This document shows positions 51,926 through 61,087 of a DNA stretch of 64,000 bases, piece after piece. Source of the stretch: Streptomyces sp. NBC_00273 (GTDB lineage: Bacteria > Actinomycetota > Actinomycetes > Streptomycetales > Streptomycetaceae); contig NZ_CP108067.1 of the NCBI RefSeq assembly GCF_036178145.1, positions 6,709,501 through 6,773,500 on the forward strand, given 5' to 3'. Position numbers and translations under genes: made by a program. The number at the start of each line of letters is the position of its first letter. Within the stretch, counting starts at the first letter, position 1. The notes beneath the pieces are model-generated. The model made no database searches. It was not told where the DNA came from and saw only the letters and a list, made by a program, of their open reading frames with translations.

Positions 51926-52402
51926 TTAGGCGTCGCGCGCGACCGGTAGTCGATCCACCGGAACGTGGAAACCTCGATCCGGCGAAATCGGCCTCCCCAG
52001 ATCCATTTCTGCCCATACGGTTTTCAGCGGCGCGGGCCCGTGATCGATCCCCCAGCGCGCGGCGAACGCGGCGACCAGGACTAGCCCCCGCCCCGATTCC
52101 GCCCCAGGTGACGCCGGCACCGCAGGTGGTGTGAACTCCCGCCTGGTGTCCGACACTTCGATACGGAGCGTAGGCCCGTCCGTGATCCGCAACGCGAGCC
52201 GGAAGTTCCGCCCCGGTACGCGGCCGTGGGTCACGGCGTTCGCGGCAAGCTCGGCCACGACCTGCGCGGCATCCTCGAACGGAAGCCCCTGTTGCGTGAG
52301 TTGGTTGACTGTGAGGGCTCGGGCGGCGCGTGCTCCGCGCGGGGTGGACGGGAACGTGGCGGCGAGGCAGGTTTCCTGATTCACGTGACTCAGCGTGGCC
52401 AT
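51926..52402 (-). CDS. ATP-binding protein (HATPase_c, RsbW-like)
   Basis: 158 residues from ATG at 52402. A GHKL ATPase fold like anti-sigma kinases: N-box VVAELAANAVTHG (about 53-65), G1-like EVSDT, and SGRGLVLVAAFAARWG (about 104-119). In Streptomyces these small proteins accompany XRE/DUF5753 and DUF397 genes, as here, divergent from them. No separate sigma factor is adjacent, so the partner is unknown. Confidence 0.88.
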   Translation of the reverse strand: MATLSHVNQETCLAATFPSTPRGARAARALTVNQLTQQGLPFEDAAQVVAELAANAVTHGRVPGRNFRLALRITDGPTLRIEVSDTRREFTPPAVPASPGAESGRGLVLVAAFAARWGIDHGPAPLKTVWAEMDLGRPISPDRGFHVPVDRLPVARDA

Positions 52403-52493
52403 CCGTGCGTAACCTGAACAGAGTTGAGGGCGCTGTGTACGACGGCTGTCCAAGGTCGTCCCGTCGTGTCCTCCCGGTCCCGCGGAGGTGGCA

Positions 52494-53351
52494 GTGAGCA
52501 CGGACGGCACGGACGGCATGGACGAGTCGAGCTGGGAACTCGACCCGGAGGACGAATCCGGGGCGGTCATCGCCACGGTGGGGCGCCAGTTGAAAATGTG
52601 GCGAGAGGCGAGCGGGCTCGACCGTGCCAAGTTCGGTGAACGGATGGGGTACGGCGCCAATCTGATCTACAAGATCGAGCGAGGTGCGCGCATTCCGCGT
52701 CCGGAGTTCTTGGACAAGGCGGACGAGGTCCTGGGGGCGGGTGGGAAAGTCGCCGCGATGAAGGAGGACATTCAGCGGGCCCGGTATCCGAAGAAGGTTC
52801 GGGATCTGGCCAAGCTCGAATCCGAGGCGGTTGAGCTGGGTGCCTACGGGAACCACAACCTGCACGGGTTGCTTCAGACCGAGGAGTACACGCGGGCGCT
52901 GTATGAGATGCGGAGGCCTGCCTACTCGGCGGACGAGGTGGAACGGTATGTCGCAGCTCGAATGGCTCGGCAGGAGATCTTCCATCGACAGCCGTCACCC
53001 GCACTGACGTTCGTTTTGGAACAGGTCACGCTGGAGCGAACGATCGGTGGGCGAGAGGTACTTCGCAGGCAGTTGGAGCACCTGCTCGACGTCGGCCGAC
53101 TACGAAACGTCGAGATCCAGGTGATGCCGACGGATTCCGAGGACCACGCAGGCATGGGAGGTCACCTTCAGGTGGTGAAGATGCGGGACGGATCGGCGGT
53201 CGGGTACGTCGAGGCGCAGCTGCCGAGCCGCTTGATCACCGACGCCACCCACATCCAACTCCTCGAACTCCGTTATGGGATCATCCGTTCACAGGCCCTC
53301 AGCCCACGACAGTCGAGAGCCTTCATCGAGAAAGTGCTGGGAGAGACATGA
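52494..53351 (+). CDS. XRE-family helix-turn-helix regulator with DUF5753
   Basis: 285 residues from GTG at 52494, chosen because GGAGG ends 5 nt upstream. HTH at about 30-80: VGRQLKMWREASGLDRAKFG, GYGANLIYKIERGARIP. The C-terminal DUF5753 region follows (LQTEEYTRALYEMRRP, VERYVAARMARQEIF, ALTFVLEQVTLERTIGG, EIQVMPTDSEDHAGMGG). WhiJ-like proteins of this type control development and antibiotic production with DUF397 partners. Stop overlaps the DUF397 gene start (ATGA). Confidence 0.92.
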   Translation: MSTDGTDGMDESSWELDPEDESGAVIATVGRQLKMWREASGLDRAKFGERMGYGANLIYKIERGARIPRPEFLDKADEVLGAGGKVAAMKEDIQRARYPKKVRDLAKLESEAVELGAYGNHNLHGLLQTEEYTRALYEMRRPAYSADEVERYVAARMARQEIFHRQPSPALTFVLEQVTLERTIGGREVLRRQLEHLLDVGRLRNVEIQVMPTDSEDHAGMGGHLQVVKMRDGSAVGYVEAQLPSRLITDATHIQLLELRYGIIRSQALSPRQSRAFIEKVLGET

Positions 53352-53608
53352 GCATCAAGCCCTCGGTCGGCGACCCTTCCGCACTGGAGTGGGTGAAGAG
53401 CAGTTACAGCGCCAGCGACAGCAACGAGTGCGTCGAGGTCGCCTGGACGAAGAGCAGCTACAGCACCAACGACGGACCCGAGTGCGTCGAGGTCGCCCGC
53501 ACCCCCGACACCGTCCTCGTCCGGGACTCCAAGCGTCCCGAGTACGCCCGGCTCGCCGTCACCCCGGCCGCCTGGAGCGGCTTCGTCGCCCACGCCGTCA
53601 CCTCGTGA
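53348..53608 (+). CDS. DUF397-domain protein with a duplicated motif
   Basis: 86 residues. DUF397 has one W-x-KSSYS...ECVEVA unit; here two follow each other: WVKSSYSASDSNECVEVA and WTKSSYSTNDGPECVEVA, then the normal VLVRDSKRP..LAVTPAAWSGFV end. Partner and probable antagonist of the upstream XRE regulator by analogy with WhiJ/BldB-type loci. Coupled to both neighbours by 4-bp overlaps. Confidence 0.92.
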   Translation: MSIKPSVGDPSALEWVKSSYSASDSNECVEVAWTKSSYSTNDGPECVEVARTPDTVLVRDSKRPEYARLAVTPAAWSGFVAHAVTS

Positions 53609-54801
53609 GACGGGTGGATTCTGCCGTCGAGGCCGTGCACCGGTACCGGCGGCCGGATCCTGCGTGCTGGGACGTCGTCGTCGAAGCGGTCCGTTCCGAA
53701 GCGTCGAGCTACGACGCCGACGACGCGCTGATCCAGGCGGGCCGGGCCGTCGCCCGGCACGCCGACCGGATCGCCGACGACCTCCGCCGACACCAGGGGG
53801 CGTTCGGGACCGCCGTCGGCCACGGCGTGGAAGTGCGCGCCCTGGCCCTCGCAGGGATGGGCGACCTGCGCGCGTTGCCGGCCCTGCACAGCCTCGGAAA
53901 GCACGGCGGCCTTCCCACCCAGCGACCGCAGGCCCGGATTCTGGCCGAGCTGCCCGCGGCAGGACTGGTTCCCACGATGCGGGCCACGTTGCAGAAGGGC
54001 CGCTACCGGGCGGAGGCCACCCTCGAAGTACTCGCGGCCTGGGGACCGGCCGCCGCACCCGCCGTGCCCGAGGTGACCCGGTTCCTGGACAGCGAGTACG
54101 CCTACGACGCCCTGCGCGTCCTCGGTCGGATCGGGCCCGCCGCGGCCGGGACGGCGAACCGGCTGGTCGACTTCGCCACCGGTCGCGCCCCGCGCGCCGG
54201 CCGGCACCACGCGCGCCTGGCCGCCTGGGCGCACTGGCGGGTCACCGGCGATCCGAGCCTCGCCCTCGACATGTGCGGAGCGGCGGTACGGTCCGGGACG
54301 GCGAGCCACGGCGTGCCCTTCCTCGCCGATCTCGGCCCGCTGGCCGCGGCCCACGCGGACACCGTGCGCGGCCTGATGGACTCGCCCGGCGCTTGGACCC
54401 GGGTGGCCGCCGCGCACGCGTACTGGCGGATCACCGGGGACCCGGAGCCCGTCGTACCCGTACTGCTGGCGGAGGTGGACCCGGCCTGGGCGGGGCATCC
54501 GGCCGTGCCGGTCCAGGAGGCCGTCCGCCGCCTCGGGGAGATCGGCGCCCCGGCCGCCGTCGCGGCGCCCCTGCTGGGCCGGATCCTGGCTCAGGAGGAA
54601 CGGCTCGGATACCCCTTCGAGCGGATACGGATCCTGGCGGACGGTGCCTACGTCCGCGCCCTCACCGAGGCCCTGGAGCGGATCGCCCCGGGCGCCGCGG
54701 TGGGCCCCGTACGGGCGCCCTCGAAGGAGCCCGTACCCGTACCCGTACCCGTACCGGCTCCCGCACGAAGGCGGACCTTCGGGTTCAGGCGCCCGATCTG
54801 A
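53605..54801 (+). CDS. HEAT-repeat protein
   Basis: 398 residues from GTG at 53605, overlapping the DUF397 stop (GTGA). Repeated helical pairs with Ala/Leu pattern: GMGDLRALPALHSLGKHGG, TLEVLAAWGPAAAPAVPEV, ALRVLGRIGPAAAGTANRL, AVRRLGEIGAPAAVAAPLL, the shape of PBS-lyase/HEAT arrays. A PVPVPVPV tract precedes a basic C-terminus (RRRTFGFRRPI). Probably a protein-interaction scaffold. Its coupling to the XRE/DUF397 pair is unusual and may mean it is a target or partner. Confidence 0.78.
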   Translation: MRRVDSAVEAVHRYRRPDPACWDVVVEAVRSEASSYDADDALIQAGRAVARHADRIADDLRRHQGAFGTAVGHGVEVRALALAGMGDLRALPALHSLGKHGGLPTQRPQARILAELPAAGLVPTMRATLQKGRYRAEATLEVLAAWGPAAAPAVPEVTRFLDSEYAYDALRVLGRIGPAAAGTANRLVDFATGRAPRAGRHHARLAAWAHWRVTGDPSLALDMCGAAVRSGTASHGVPFLADLGPLAAAHADTVRGLMDSPGAWTRVAAAHAYWRITGDPEPVVPVLLAEVDPAWAGHPAVPVQEAVRRLGEIGAPAAVAAPLLGRILAQEERLGYPFERIRILADGAYVRALTEALERIAPGAAVGPVRAPSKEPVPVPVPVPAPARRRTFGFRRPI

Positions 54802-54844
54802 GATTCCCAAGTGCCCGGGAACGCGGCGGGGTTACGGTGGGGGC

Positions 54845-55342
54845 ATGTTCACCGTTCGGCGCGCCGCCCCGTACGACGGGGACGTCCTCGGGGAGATCCA
54901 CGCCGCAGCCTGGGAAGCGGCGTACGCCCCCTTCTTCGATCCCGAGTTCGCCGCACACGGTGTCCGGAGCAGGCGAACGCGGTGGTACGACAGGGTCGGG
55001 CAGGCCGACACCACGATCCTGCTGGCCGAACACGACGGCCGTCCGCTGGCGCTGACCGCCTTCAGGGCCTCTTCGACCCGGCCGGGTCTCTCCGAGATCC
55101 TCTCCTTCTACAGCCACCCCGACGGCTGGGGCAGCGGCATCGCGGCAGCGCTGATGACCGGGACGCTGGACCAGTTGCGCAATGACGGGTTCGCCCGGAC
55201 GCACCTGTGGACCCTGCGCGACACCCCTCGGTCCCGCCGCTTCTACGCCAAGTGCGGCTTCACCGAGAGCGGCGCCGCCCGCCCCTTCGACTTCGGCGAC
55301 GGGAAGCCCCTCACCCAGGTCGAGTACGAGCGCGCGTGCTGA
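54845..55342 (+). CDS. GNAT-family N-acetyltransferase
   Basis: 165 residues from ATG at 54845. GNAT pattern: FTVRRAAPYDGDVLGEIHAAAWEAAY at the start, ILLAEHDGRPLALTAF, and acetyl-CoA loop SHPDGWGSGIAAALM (a Q/RxxGxG/A variant), ending with SRRFYAKCGF. Substrate unknown. The next 200 bp hold degenerate CCGNACGACC repeats and no gene. Confidence 0.85.
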   Translation: MFTVRRAAPYDGDVLGEIHAAAWEAAYAPFFDPEFAAHGVRSRRTRWYDRVGQADTTILLAEHDGRPLALTAFRASSTRPGLSEILSFYSHPDGWGSGIAAALMTGTLDQLRNDGFARTHLWTLRDTPRSRRFYAKCGFTESGAARPFDFGDGKPLTQVEYERAC

Positions 55343-55550
55343 CACCCGGACGAACACCGCCAGCCGAACACCGCCGGACGACCGCCACCGAACGGCCACC
55401 GCCGGACGACCACCGTCGAACTCCGGCAGAATCCGACTGCCGTTCGCCTGACGTACCCGCTGCCGTCACACCGGGCTCCCCCTCCGGTCCTCCAGGGGCG
55501 CTGTTCTTGGGAGCGCTCAACCACCCTCGACAAAGCAGAGGTCTCTCGCC

Positions 55551-57620
55551 ATGGCAGAACTCAACCGCCGCCGTTTCCTCCAGCTCACCGGCGGTGCCGC
55601 CGCCCTGAGCCTGCTCAACGAGATCATCGCGCGCGCCGCCGCCATCCCCGCGCAGGGGACGACCGGGACCATCGCCGATGTCGAGCACATCGTGGTCCTG
55701 ATGCAGGAGAATCGTTCCTTCGACCACTACTTCGGCGCGCTGCGCGGTGTCCGCGGCTTCGGCGACCCGCGCCCGGTGACCCTGCCCAGCCGCAAGTCCG
55801 TCTGGCACCAGACCGACAACGCGGGCAAGGAGACGCTGCCCTTCCGCCCGCCGTCCGACGACCTCGGCATGGAGTTCCTCCAGGGCCTCAACCACGACTG
55901 GGCCGGTGGCCAGAGCGCCTTCAACAAGGGCAAGTACGACAACTGGGTGCCCGCCAAGACGCCGGCCACCATGGCGTACCTGACGCGCGACGACATCCCG
56001 TTCCACTACGCCCTCGCCGACACGTTCACCCTCTGCGACGCCTACCACTGCTCCTTCATCGGTTCGACCGACCCCAACCGCTACTACCTCTGGTCGGGCC
56101 ACACCGGAAACGACGGCACGGGCGGCGGCCCGGTCCTCAACAACGCCGAGGCCGGTTACGGCTGGACCACCTACCCCGAGCGCCTGGAGCAGGCCGGCAT
56201 TTCCTGGAAGGTCTACCAGGACATCGGCAACGGCCTCGACGCCGCCGGATCCTGGGGCTGGATCGACGACGCCTACCGCGGCAACTACGGCGACAACTCG
56301 CTCCTCTACTTCAACAACTACCGGGGTGCCCAGCCCGGCGACCCGCTCTTCGACAAGGCCCGCACCGGTACCGACGCCCGCACCGGCGAGGGCTACTTCG
56401 ACCGGCTGCGCGCCGACGTCGCCGCCGGCGCCCTGCCCCAGGTCTCTTGGATCGCGGCCCCCGAGGCCTTCAGCGAGCACTCCAACTGGCCCTCCAACTA
56501 CGGCGCGTGGTACATCGCGCAGGTGCTGGACGCGCTGACCTCCAACCCCGACGTGTGGGCCCGTACCGCGCTGTTCATCACCTACGACGAGAACGACGGC
56601 TTCTTCGACCACGTCGTCCCGCCGTACGCCCCGGCCAACGCCGACCAGGGCCTGTCGACCACGCCGACCGCCCTCGACGTCTTCCCCGGCAAGGCCGGCT
56701 ACGTCGCCGGACCGTACGGGCTGGGCCCGCGCGTCCCGATGCTCGTCGTCTCGCCGTGGAGCACCGGCGGCTACTCCTGCTCCGAGACCTTCGACCACAC
56801 CTCGGTGATCCGCTTCATGGAGAAGCGCTTCGGGGTGCACGAGCCCAACATCTCGCCCTGGCGCCGCGCCGTCTGCGGTGACCTGACCTCGGCCTTCGAC
56901 TTCGCCCGCCAGGACACGGCGACGGTGTCGCTGCCCGATACCGGTGCGTGGCAGCCGCAGGACCGCGAGCGCCACCCCGACTTCCGGGCCACCCCGCCGG
57001 CCGTGGGCAGCATGCCGCGCCAGGAGAAGGGCCAGTGCCGCACCCGTCCGCTGAAGTACGCCCCGTACGTGGACGGCGCCGCGCTCACCGGCGAGGGCAA
57101 GTTCAAGCTGACCTTCAGCGGCGGCCCGGACCTGGGCGCGCAGTTCTACGTCACCTCGGGCAACCGGACCGACGCCCCCTGGACGTACACCACCGAAGCC
57201 GGCAAATCGATCTCGGACACCTGGAACACCCGCTACTCCGCCGGCGTCACCGACCTGACCGTCCACGGCCCCAACGGCTTCCTGCGCGGCTTCCGCAACC
57301 CGGGCACCACCCCCGGCCCCGAGGTCACCGCCCGCCACAACGCCACCACGGGGAACCTGGACCTCACCCTCACCAACGCCGGGGCGTCGACCGCGACGCT
57401 CACCGTCACCAACGCCTACGGCGGCGGCCCCAAGCGCCTCACGGTCGCCAAGGGCGCCACCGTCACGTACAGCGTCTCCCTGAAGAACACCCGACGCTGG
57501 TACGACGTGACGGTCACCGCGTCCGGGTCCGCGGACTTCGGCCGCCGCTTCGCCGGCAAGGTCGAGACGGGCGCGGCCGGCCTGTCCGACCCGGCGATCC
57601 TGACGAACCAGTCTTCGTGA
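55551..57620 (+). CDS. Phosphocholine-specific phospholipase C
   Basis: 689 residues from ATG at 55551. Twin-arginine signal NRRRFLQLTGGAAALS, so exported folded. Phosphoesterase family features: VEHIVVLMQENRSFDHYFG (metal Glu-Asn near residue 50), GWTTYPERLEQAGISWKVYQ, FITYDENDGFFDHVVPP, RVPMLVVSPWS and DHTSVIRFMEKRFG. Two C-terminal beta domains (DUF756-like) start near residue 500. Hydrolyses phosphatidylcholine-type lipids outside the cell; phosphate-limitation control would be typical, but no PHO box was found. Confidence 0.93.
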   Translation: MAELNRRRFLQLTGGAAALSLLNEIIARAAAIPAQGTTGTIADVEHIVVLMQENRSFDHYFGALRGVRGFGDPRPVTLPSRKSVWHQTDNAGKETLPFRPPSDDLGMEFLQGLNHDWAGGQSAFNKGKYDNWVPAKTPATMAYLTRDDIPFHYALADTFTLCDAYHCSFIGSTDPNRYYLWSGHTGNDGTGGGPVLNNAEAGYGWTTYPERLEQAGISWKVYQDIGNGLDAAGSWGWIDDAYRGNYGDNSLLYFNNYRGAQPGDPLFDKARTGTDARTGEGYFDRLRADVAAGALPQVSWIAAPEAFSEHSNWPSNYGAWYIAQVLDALTSNPDVWARTALFITYDENDGFFDHVVPPYAPANADQGLSTTPTALDVFPGKAGYVAGPYGLGPRVPMLVVSPWSTGGYSCSETFDHTSVIRFMEKRFGVHEPNISPWRRAVCGDLTSAFDFARQDTATVSLPDTGAWQPQDRERHPDFRATPPAVGSMPRQEKGQCRTRPLKYAPYVDGAALTGEGKFKLTFSGGPDLGAQFYVTSGNRTDAPWTYTTEAGKSISDTWNTRYSAGVTDLTVHGPNGFLRGFRNPGTTPGPEVTARHNATTGNLDLTLTNAGASTATLTVTNAYGGGPKRLTVAKGATVTYSVSLKNTRRWYDVTVTASGSADFGRRFAGKVETGAAGLSDPAILTNQSS

Positions 57621-57673
57621 CCGTGGGGGATATGCGCTGGCACGGAACGAACGGTCGCTGGTTGGATGCCGGG

Positions 57674-58105
57674 ATGAGCGATGACCTTCCCGACGGATAC
57701 GAGATCTCCACCGACGCCGCCCGACTCGACGTCGGACTCGTCCACCGGTGGCTGTCCGAAGACGCGTACTGGGCGCTCGGGCGCAGTCGGCAGAAGCAGG
57801 AGGACGCCATCGCGGGCTCCGTGAACTTCGGCCTCTACGACCAGGCCTCCGGGGTCCAGCTCGCGTACGCCCGCGTCGTCACCGACCGCGCCACCTTCGC
57901 CTGGCTCTGCGACGTCTACGTCGATCCGGGCGCCCGCGGCAAGGGGCTCGGCGGGGCCCTCGTCGCCGCGGTGTGCGCGCACCTGGAGCCGTACGGGCTG
58001 CGCCGGGTGCTGCTCGCCACCGCCGACGCGCACGCCGTCTACGCCCGGGCCGGCTTCGAGACCCTCACCACGCCCGGAAAGTGGATGGCCCTCGGGCAGC
58101 AGTAG
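57674..58105 (+). CDS. GNAT-family N-acetyltransferase
   Basis: About 143 residues from ATG at 57674; starts at 57632 (ATG) or 57623 (GTG) are also open and have somewhat better Shine-Dalgarno. Family features: DLPDGYEISTDAARLDVGLVHRWL, SEDAYWA, FGLYDQASGVQLAYARVVTD, acetyl-CoA loop VDPGARGKGLGGALVAAV and YARAGFETL. Small acetyltransferase of the type that precedes no obvious substrate. Ends 2 bp before the convergent PAP2 gene. Confidence 0.85.
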   Translation: MSDDLPDGYEISTDAARLDVGLVHRWLSEDAYWALGRSRQKQEDAIAGSVNFGLYDQASGVQLAYARVVTDRATFAWLCDVYVDPGARGKGLGGALVAAVCAHLEPYGLRRVLLATADAHAVYARAGFETLTTPGKWMALGQQ

Positions 58106-58107
58106 CC

Positions 58108-59004
58108 TCAGGCGCGGGTGCGGACCCGGACCCGGTTCAGCAGTTCCGTGGCCGGGTGCGGGCCCGCGTGCTCGGGGTGGCGGGGCAGGCGGTGGGCGAA
58201 GGAGCCGTACCAGGACCGCGAGACCGTGTAGCCGAAGGCCAGGCAGATCATGCCGCCCACCGCGTCGAGCCAGAAGTGGTTGGCGGTGGCGACGATGACG
58301 ACGAGGGTCGCCGTCGGGTAGAGCAGGCCCAGGATCCGGGCCCATGGGGCCGAGGCGACCGCGAAGATCGTCAGGCCGCACCAGAGCGACCACCCTATGT
58401 GCATGGAGGGCATCGCGGCGTACTGGTTCGACATCTGCTTGAGGTTGCCGGAGGCCATGGAGCCCCAGGTGTGGTGGACCAGCACGGTGTCGATGAAGTT
58501 CTGCCCGTTCATCAGCCGGGGCGGCGCGAGCGGGTAACAGTAGTAGCCGACCAGGGCGACGCCCGTGGTGGCGAAGAGGACCATGCGCGTGGCGGCGTAC
58601 CGCCCCGGATGAAAACGGTAGATCCAGACCAGCACGCCGATCGTCACGACGAAGTGGAGCGTGGCGTAGTAGTAGTTCATGCCCACGATCAGCCACGTCA
58701 CGGAGTTGACCGCGTGGTTGACCGACTGCTCGACGGCGATGCCGAGGGTCCGCTCGGCGCTCCAGATCCAGTCGGCGTTGGCGAGGGCCGCCGCCTTCTG
58801 TTCGGGCACCGCGTTGCGGATCAGCGAGTAGGTCCAGTAGCTGATCGCGATGAGCAGCACCTCGAACCAGATCCGGGGCCGGCGCGGGGCGCGCAACCGG
58901 GAGAGCAGGGTGCGCTCGGACCCCGGGCGGGTCTCGGTCTCCACCACGGTGGGTGATGAGACGTCCGTCCGGGTTTCCAGTGTCTTCACGCTCGATTCAC
59001 CCAT
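58108..59004 (-). CDS. PAP2-superfamily membrane protein
   Basis: 298 residues with about six helices. The catalytic motifs are AMPSMHIGWS (PSMH, about 206-209) and a His in ANHFWLDAVGG about 45 residues later, with YPLAPPRL as an earlier conserved region. This is the inositolphosphotransferase/Aur1-like branch, which transfers or removes phospho-groups on lipids. ATG at 59004. Location beside a phospholipase C suggests lipid remodelling, but transcription is in opposite directions. Confidence 0.86.
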   Translation of the reverse strand: MGESSVKTLETRTDVSSPTVVETETRPGSERTLLSRLRAPRRPRIWFEVLLIAISYWTYSLIRNAVPEQKAAALANADWIWSAERTLGIAVEQSVNHAVNSVTWLIVGMNYYYATLHFVVTIGVLVWIYRFHPGRYAATRMVLFATTGVALVGYYCYPLAPPRLMNGQNFIDTVLVHHTWGSMASGNLKQMSNQYAAMPSMHIGWSLWCGLTIFAVASAPWARILGLLYPTATLVVIVATANHFWLDAVGGMICLAFGYTVSRSWYGSFAHRLPRHPEHAGPHPATELLNRVRVRTRA

Positions 59005-59098
59005 GGGGAGAGAGTCTGCCAGATGCGTTCCCGCCTCCGATCATCCCTCGGTACGGTCTTCGACGCAGCCGCTCAGACCTGGGTACTACGTCGTCGCT

Positions 59099-60109
59099 TC
59101 AGCCCCCCACCTTCCCGGCGACGATCTGCTGTCCGCGGGTGGCGTCGACCACGATCGGGAGGCCGTCGGGGACCTGTCCTTCGAGGTCGCCGAGGAGGTC
59201 CTCGATCGGCGGGAGGGCCCCGGGGCTGCGCACGTGGACGTAGAAGGTCCTGGACTGGGCGTCGACTCCGGTGACCGCCGCGCCGGGGCTGGCGGCGAGC
59301 CAGCGCTCCGCGGCGGTCCAGGTCCGCGAGGTCCACGCGTTCAGCAGGACGGTGGTCACCGTGTTGGCGCCCAGCGGCAGCAGGACCGCCGTGAACAGCA
59401 GACCGAGCATCACGTAGGCGCGGCGCGGGGCCCCTCCCCGGGCGGGGTGGCCGGCGGGCCGGGTGTACCCGAGGGCGGCGAAGACCACCATGCCCGCGAA
59501 GACCATGGCGAGGAGGTTGGACACGAAGAGCACCAGCGCGCCCAGCGCCAGCCACCACGACGTCTGGCCGGCGCACACGCCCGTCACCACGAGCGGCGGT
59601 ACCAGGGAGATCGCGATCGCCACCCCCGGCAGGACCGCGGCGACGTCCTTGCGGGACAGCGCCACGGCGCCGGCGAAGCCCGTCGCCAGGGCCGCGATCA
59701 GGTCGAGGAGCCCGGGGGAGGTCCGGCTGGAGATCTGACTGTCCGACAGCAAGTCGTACGAGGGGGGCACCACCAGGGAGGCCACCGCGCCGATCAGGAG
59801 CACCAGCAGGCCGCCGAGCGCCACGAAGGCGAGGGCGGTGGAGCGGCGGCGCTGCACGGCACCGAGGGCGATCCCCATGATCGGCGTGGACAGCGGGGCG
59901 ATGATCATCGCGCCGATGACGGTGGCGGTGGAGTCCGTCAGGATCCCGCACGCGGCGATCACGGAGGACAGCGTGAGCATGGTCCAGAAGGCCGACTGCT
60001 TCGCCCGACGGTCCCCGGACGACAGGTCGAGATCCTCCTGGAGGTCCTCCAGGGAACGTCGCTTGTGGTCGGGCAGGATCCTGTCGCGAAGCCGGCCGGG
60101 CATGGGCAT
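59099..60109 (-). CDS. DUF389 membrane protein
   Basis: 336 residues from ATG at 60109; a GTG at 60154 is possible. A TGATACT element lies 6 nt before this ATG, favouring a leaderless mRNA with start 60109. DUF389 features: SSGDRRAKQSAFWTMLTLSSVIA, TVIGAMIIAPLSTPIMGIALG, GVAIAISLVPPLVVTGV and a soluble C-terminal part. Eight or so helices. Function of DUF389 is unknown. Confidence 0.87.
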   Translation of the reverse strand: MPMPGRLRDRILPDHKRRSLEDLQEDLDLSSGDRRAKQSAFWTMLTLSSVIAACGILTDSTATVIGAMIIAPLSTPIMGIALGAVQRRRSTALAFVALGGLLVLLIGAVASLVVPPSYDLLSDSQISSRTSPGLLDLIAALATGFAGAVALSRKDVAAVLPGVAIAISLVPPLVVTGVCAGQTSWWLALGALVLFVSNLLAMVFAGMVVFAALGYTRPAGHPARGGAPRRAYVMLGLLFTAVLLPLGANTVTTVLLNAWTSRTWTAAERWLAASPGAAVTGVDAQSRTFYVHVRSPGALPPIEDLLGDLEGQVPDGLPIVVDATRGQQIVAGKVGG

Positions 60110-60218
60110 CTGCCCAGTATCAGGACCGGGATCCCTGCGCCGTCGCAGCAACACGACCGCCCCGCCCCGCCCCGCACGTCGACACCGCCGCGAGGGCCCG
60201 CTCCGCCCCCGGTCGCGG

Positions 60219-60824
60219 TCAGCCGTCCCGACCGGGGTGGACCTCCTGCCGCGCCAGGGCGGTGGTGGCCCAGCCGTGCTCCAGTAGGGCGAACACGTCG
60301 CGCATGGTCCGGGCCGGGTCTTCGCTCGCGCGGGCGAGGCCGGGGGCTTCCAGGGCGAAGCGCGCCAAGCCGGTGACGGCGGGGTCTTCCGGGGCGAGCC
60401 CGGTGGCCTCGGCGAGGGTCGCGGCCAGGGTCTTCTCGTGGCGCGACCACATGCGCCGGGCGTAGTCCCGCAGCGCGGGGGTGGATTCGACGAGGACGAA
60501 GGTGGGGTCGTCGGTCCGCACGGCGGTACGGGTGCGCACCATGTGGTCGCGCAGGGCGTGCAGCACGGGTTGGCCGGGGGCTCGGTCGCGAACGGCGGCG
60601 ACCAGGGCGCTCTCGACGTCCTCGTCCAGGTCGAAGACGAGGGCTTCCTTGTTGGGGAAGTGCTTGAAGAGCGTGCTCAGCGAGACGTCGGCCGCCTCCG
60701 CCACCTCGCGTACGCCGACGTCGTCGAAGCCGCGCTCGGTGAACAGCCGCACTGCGGCATCCGCCAGGGCCTGCCTGGTCCGGGCCTTCTTGCGTTCCCG
60801 GCGTCCTGTCGTCATCTCGGCCAT
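60219..60824 (-). CDS. TetR-family transcriptional regulator
   Basis: 201 residues from ATG at 60824; the in-frame ATG at 60815 has better spacing from GGGGGA. N-terminal HTH: RQALADAAVRLFTERGFDDVGVREVAEAADVSLSTLFKHFPNKE (residues about 17-60, shown by region). The ligand domain is divergent as usual. Divergent from the flavin monooxygenase gene with 263 bp between, so it probably represses that gene in response to a substrate. Confidence 0.93.
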   Translation of the reverse strand: MAEMTTGRRERKKARTRQALADAAVRLFTERGFDDVGVREVAEAADVSLSTLFKHFPNKEALVFDLDEDVESALVAAVRDRAPGQPVLHALRDHMVRTRTAVRTDDPTFVLVESTPALRDYARRMWSRHEKTLAATLAEATGLAPEDPAVTGLARFALEAPGLARASEDPARTMRDVFALLEHGWATTALARQEVHPGRDG

Positions 60825-61087
60825 TCCCCCATCCTAGCCCCCTTGGAGCGATTCGATCAGAAAGGCGATCAGATGGAAAGTCGGAGCAGTTGTACTTTTG
60901 GAGCGGCTGTGTTTCTGTGAAGAGGGGCGCCCGACCGGCACCCAGCCGCCGAACTCCCGGGACGCGTACCCGCATCGGAACGGCTGATCTGCCATGCCCA
61001 GGACAAGGCGTCGCCACGGGACCAGTGCCACGGGACCAGCGCCACAAGACCAGCACTCTCTCCACCATCGAACGGAGCGTGACCCTC

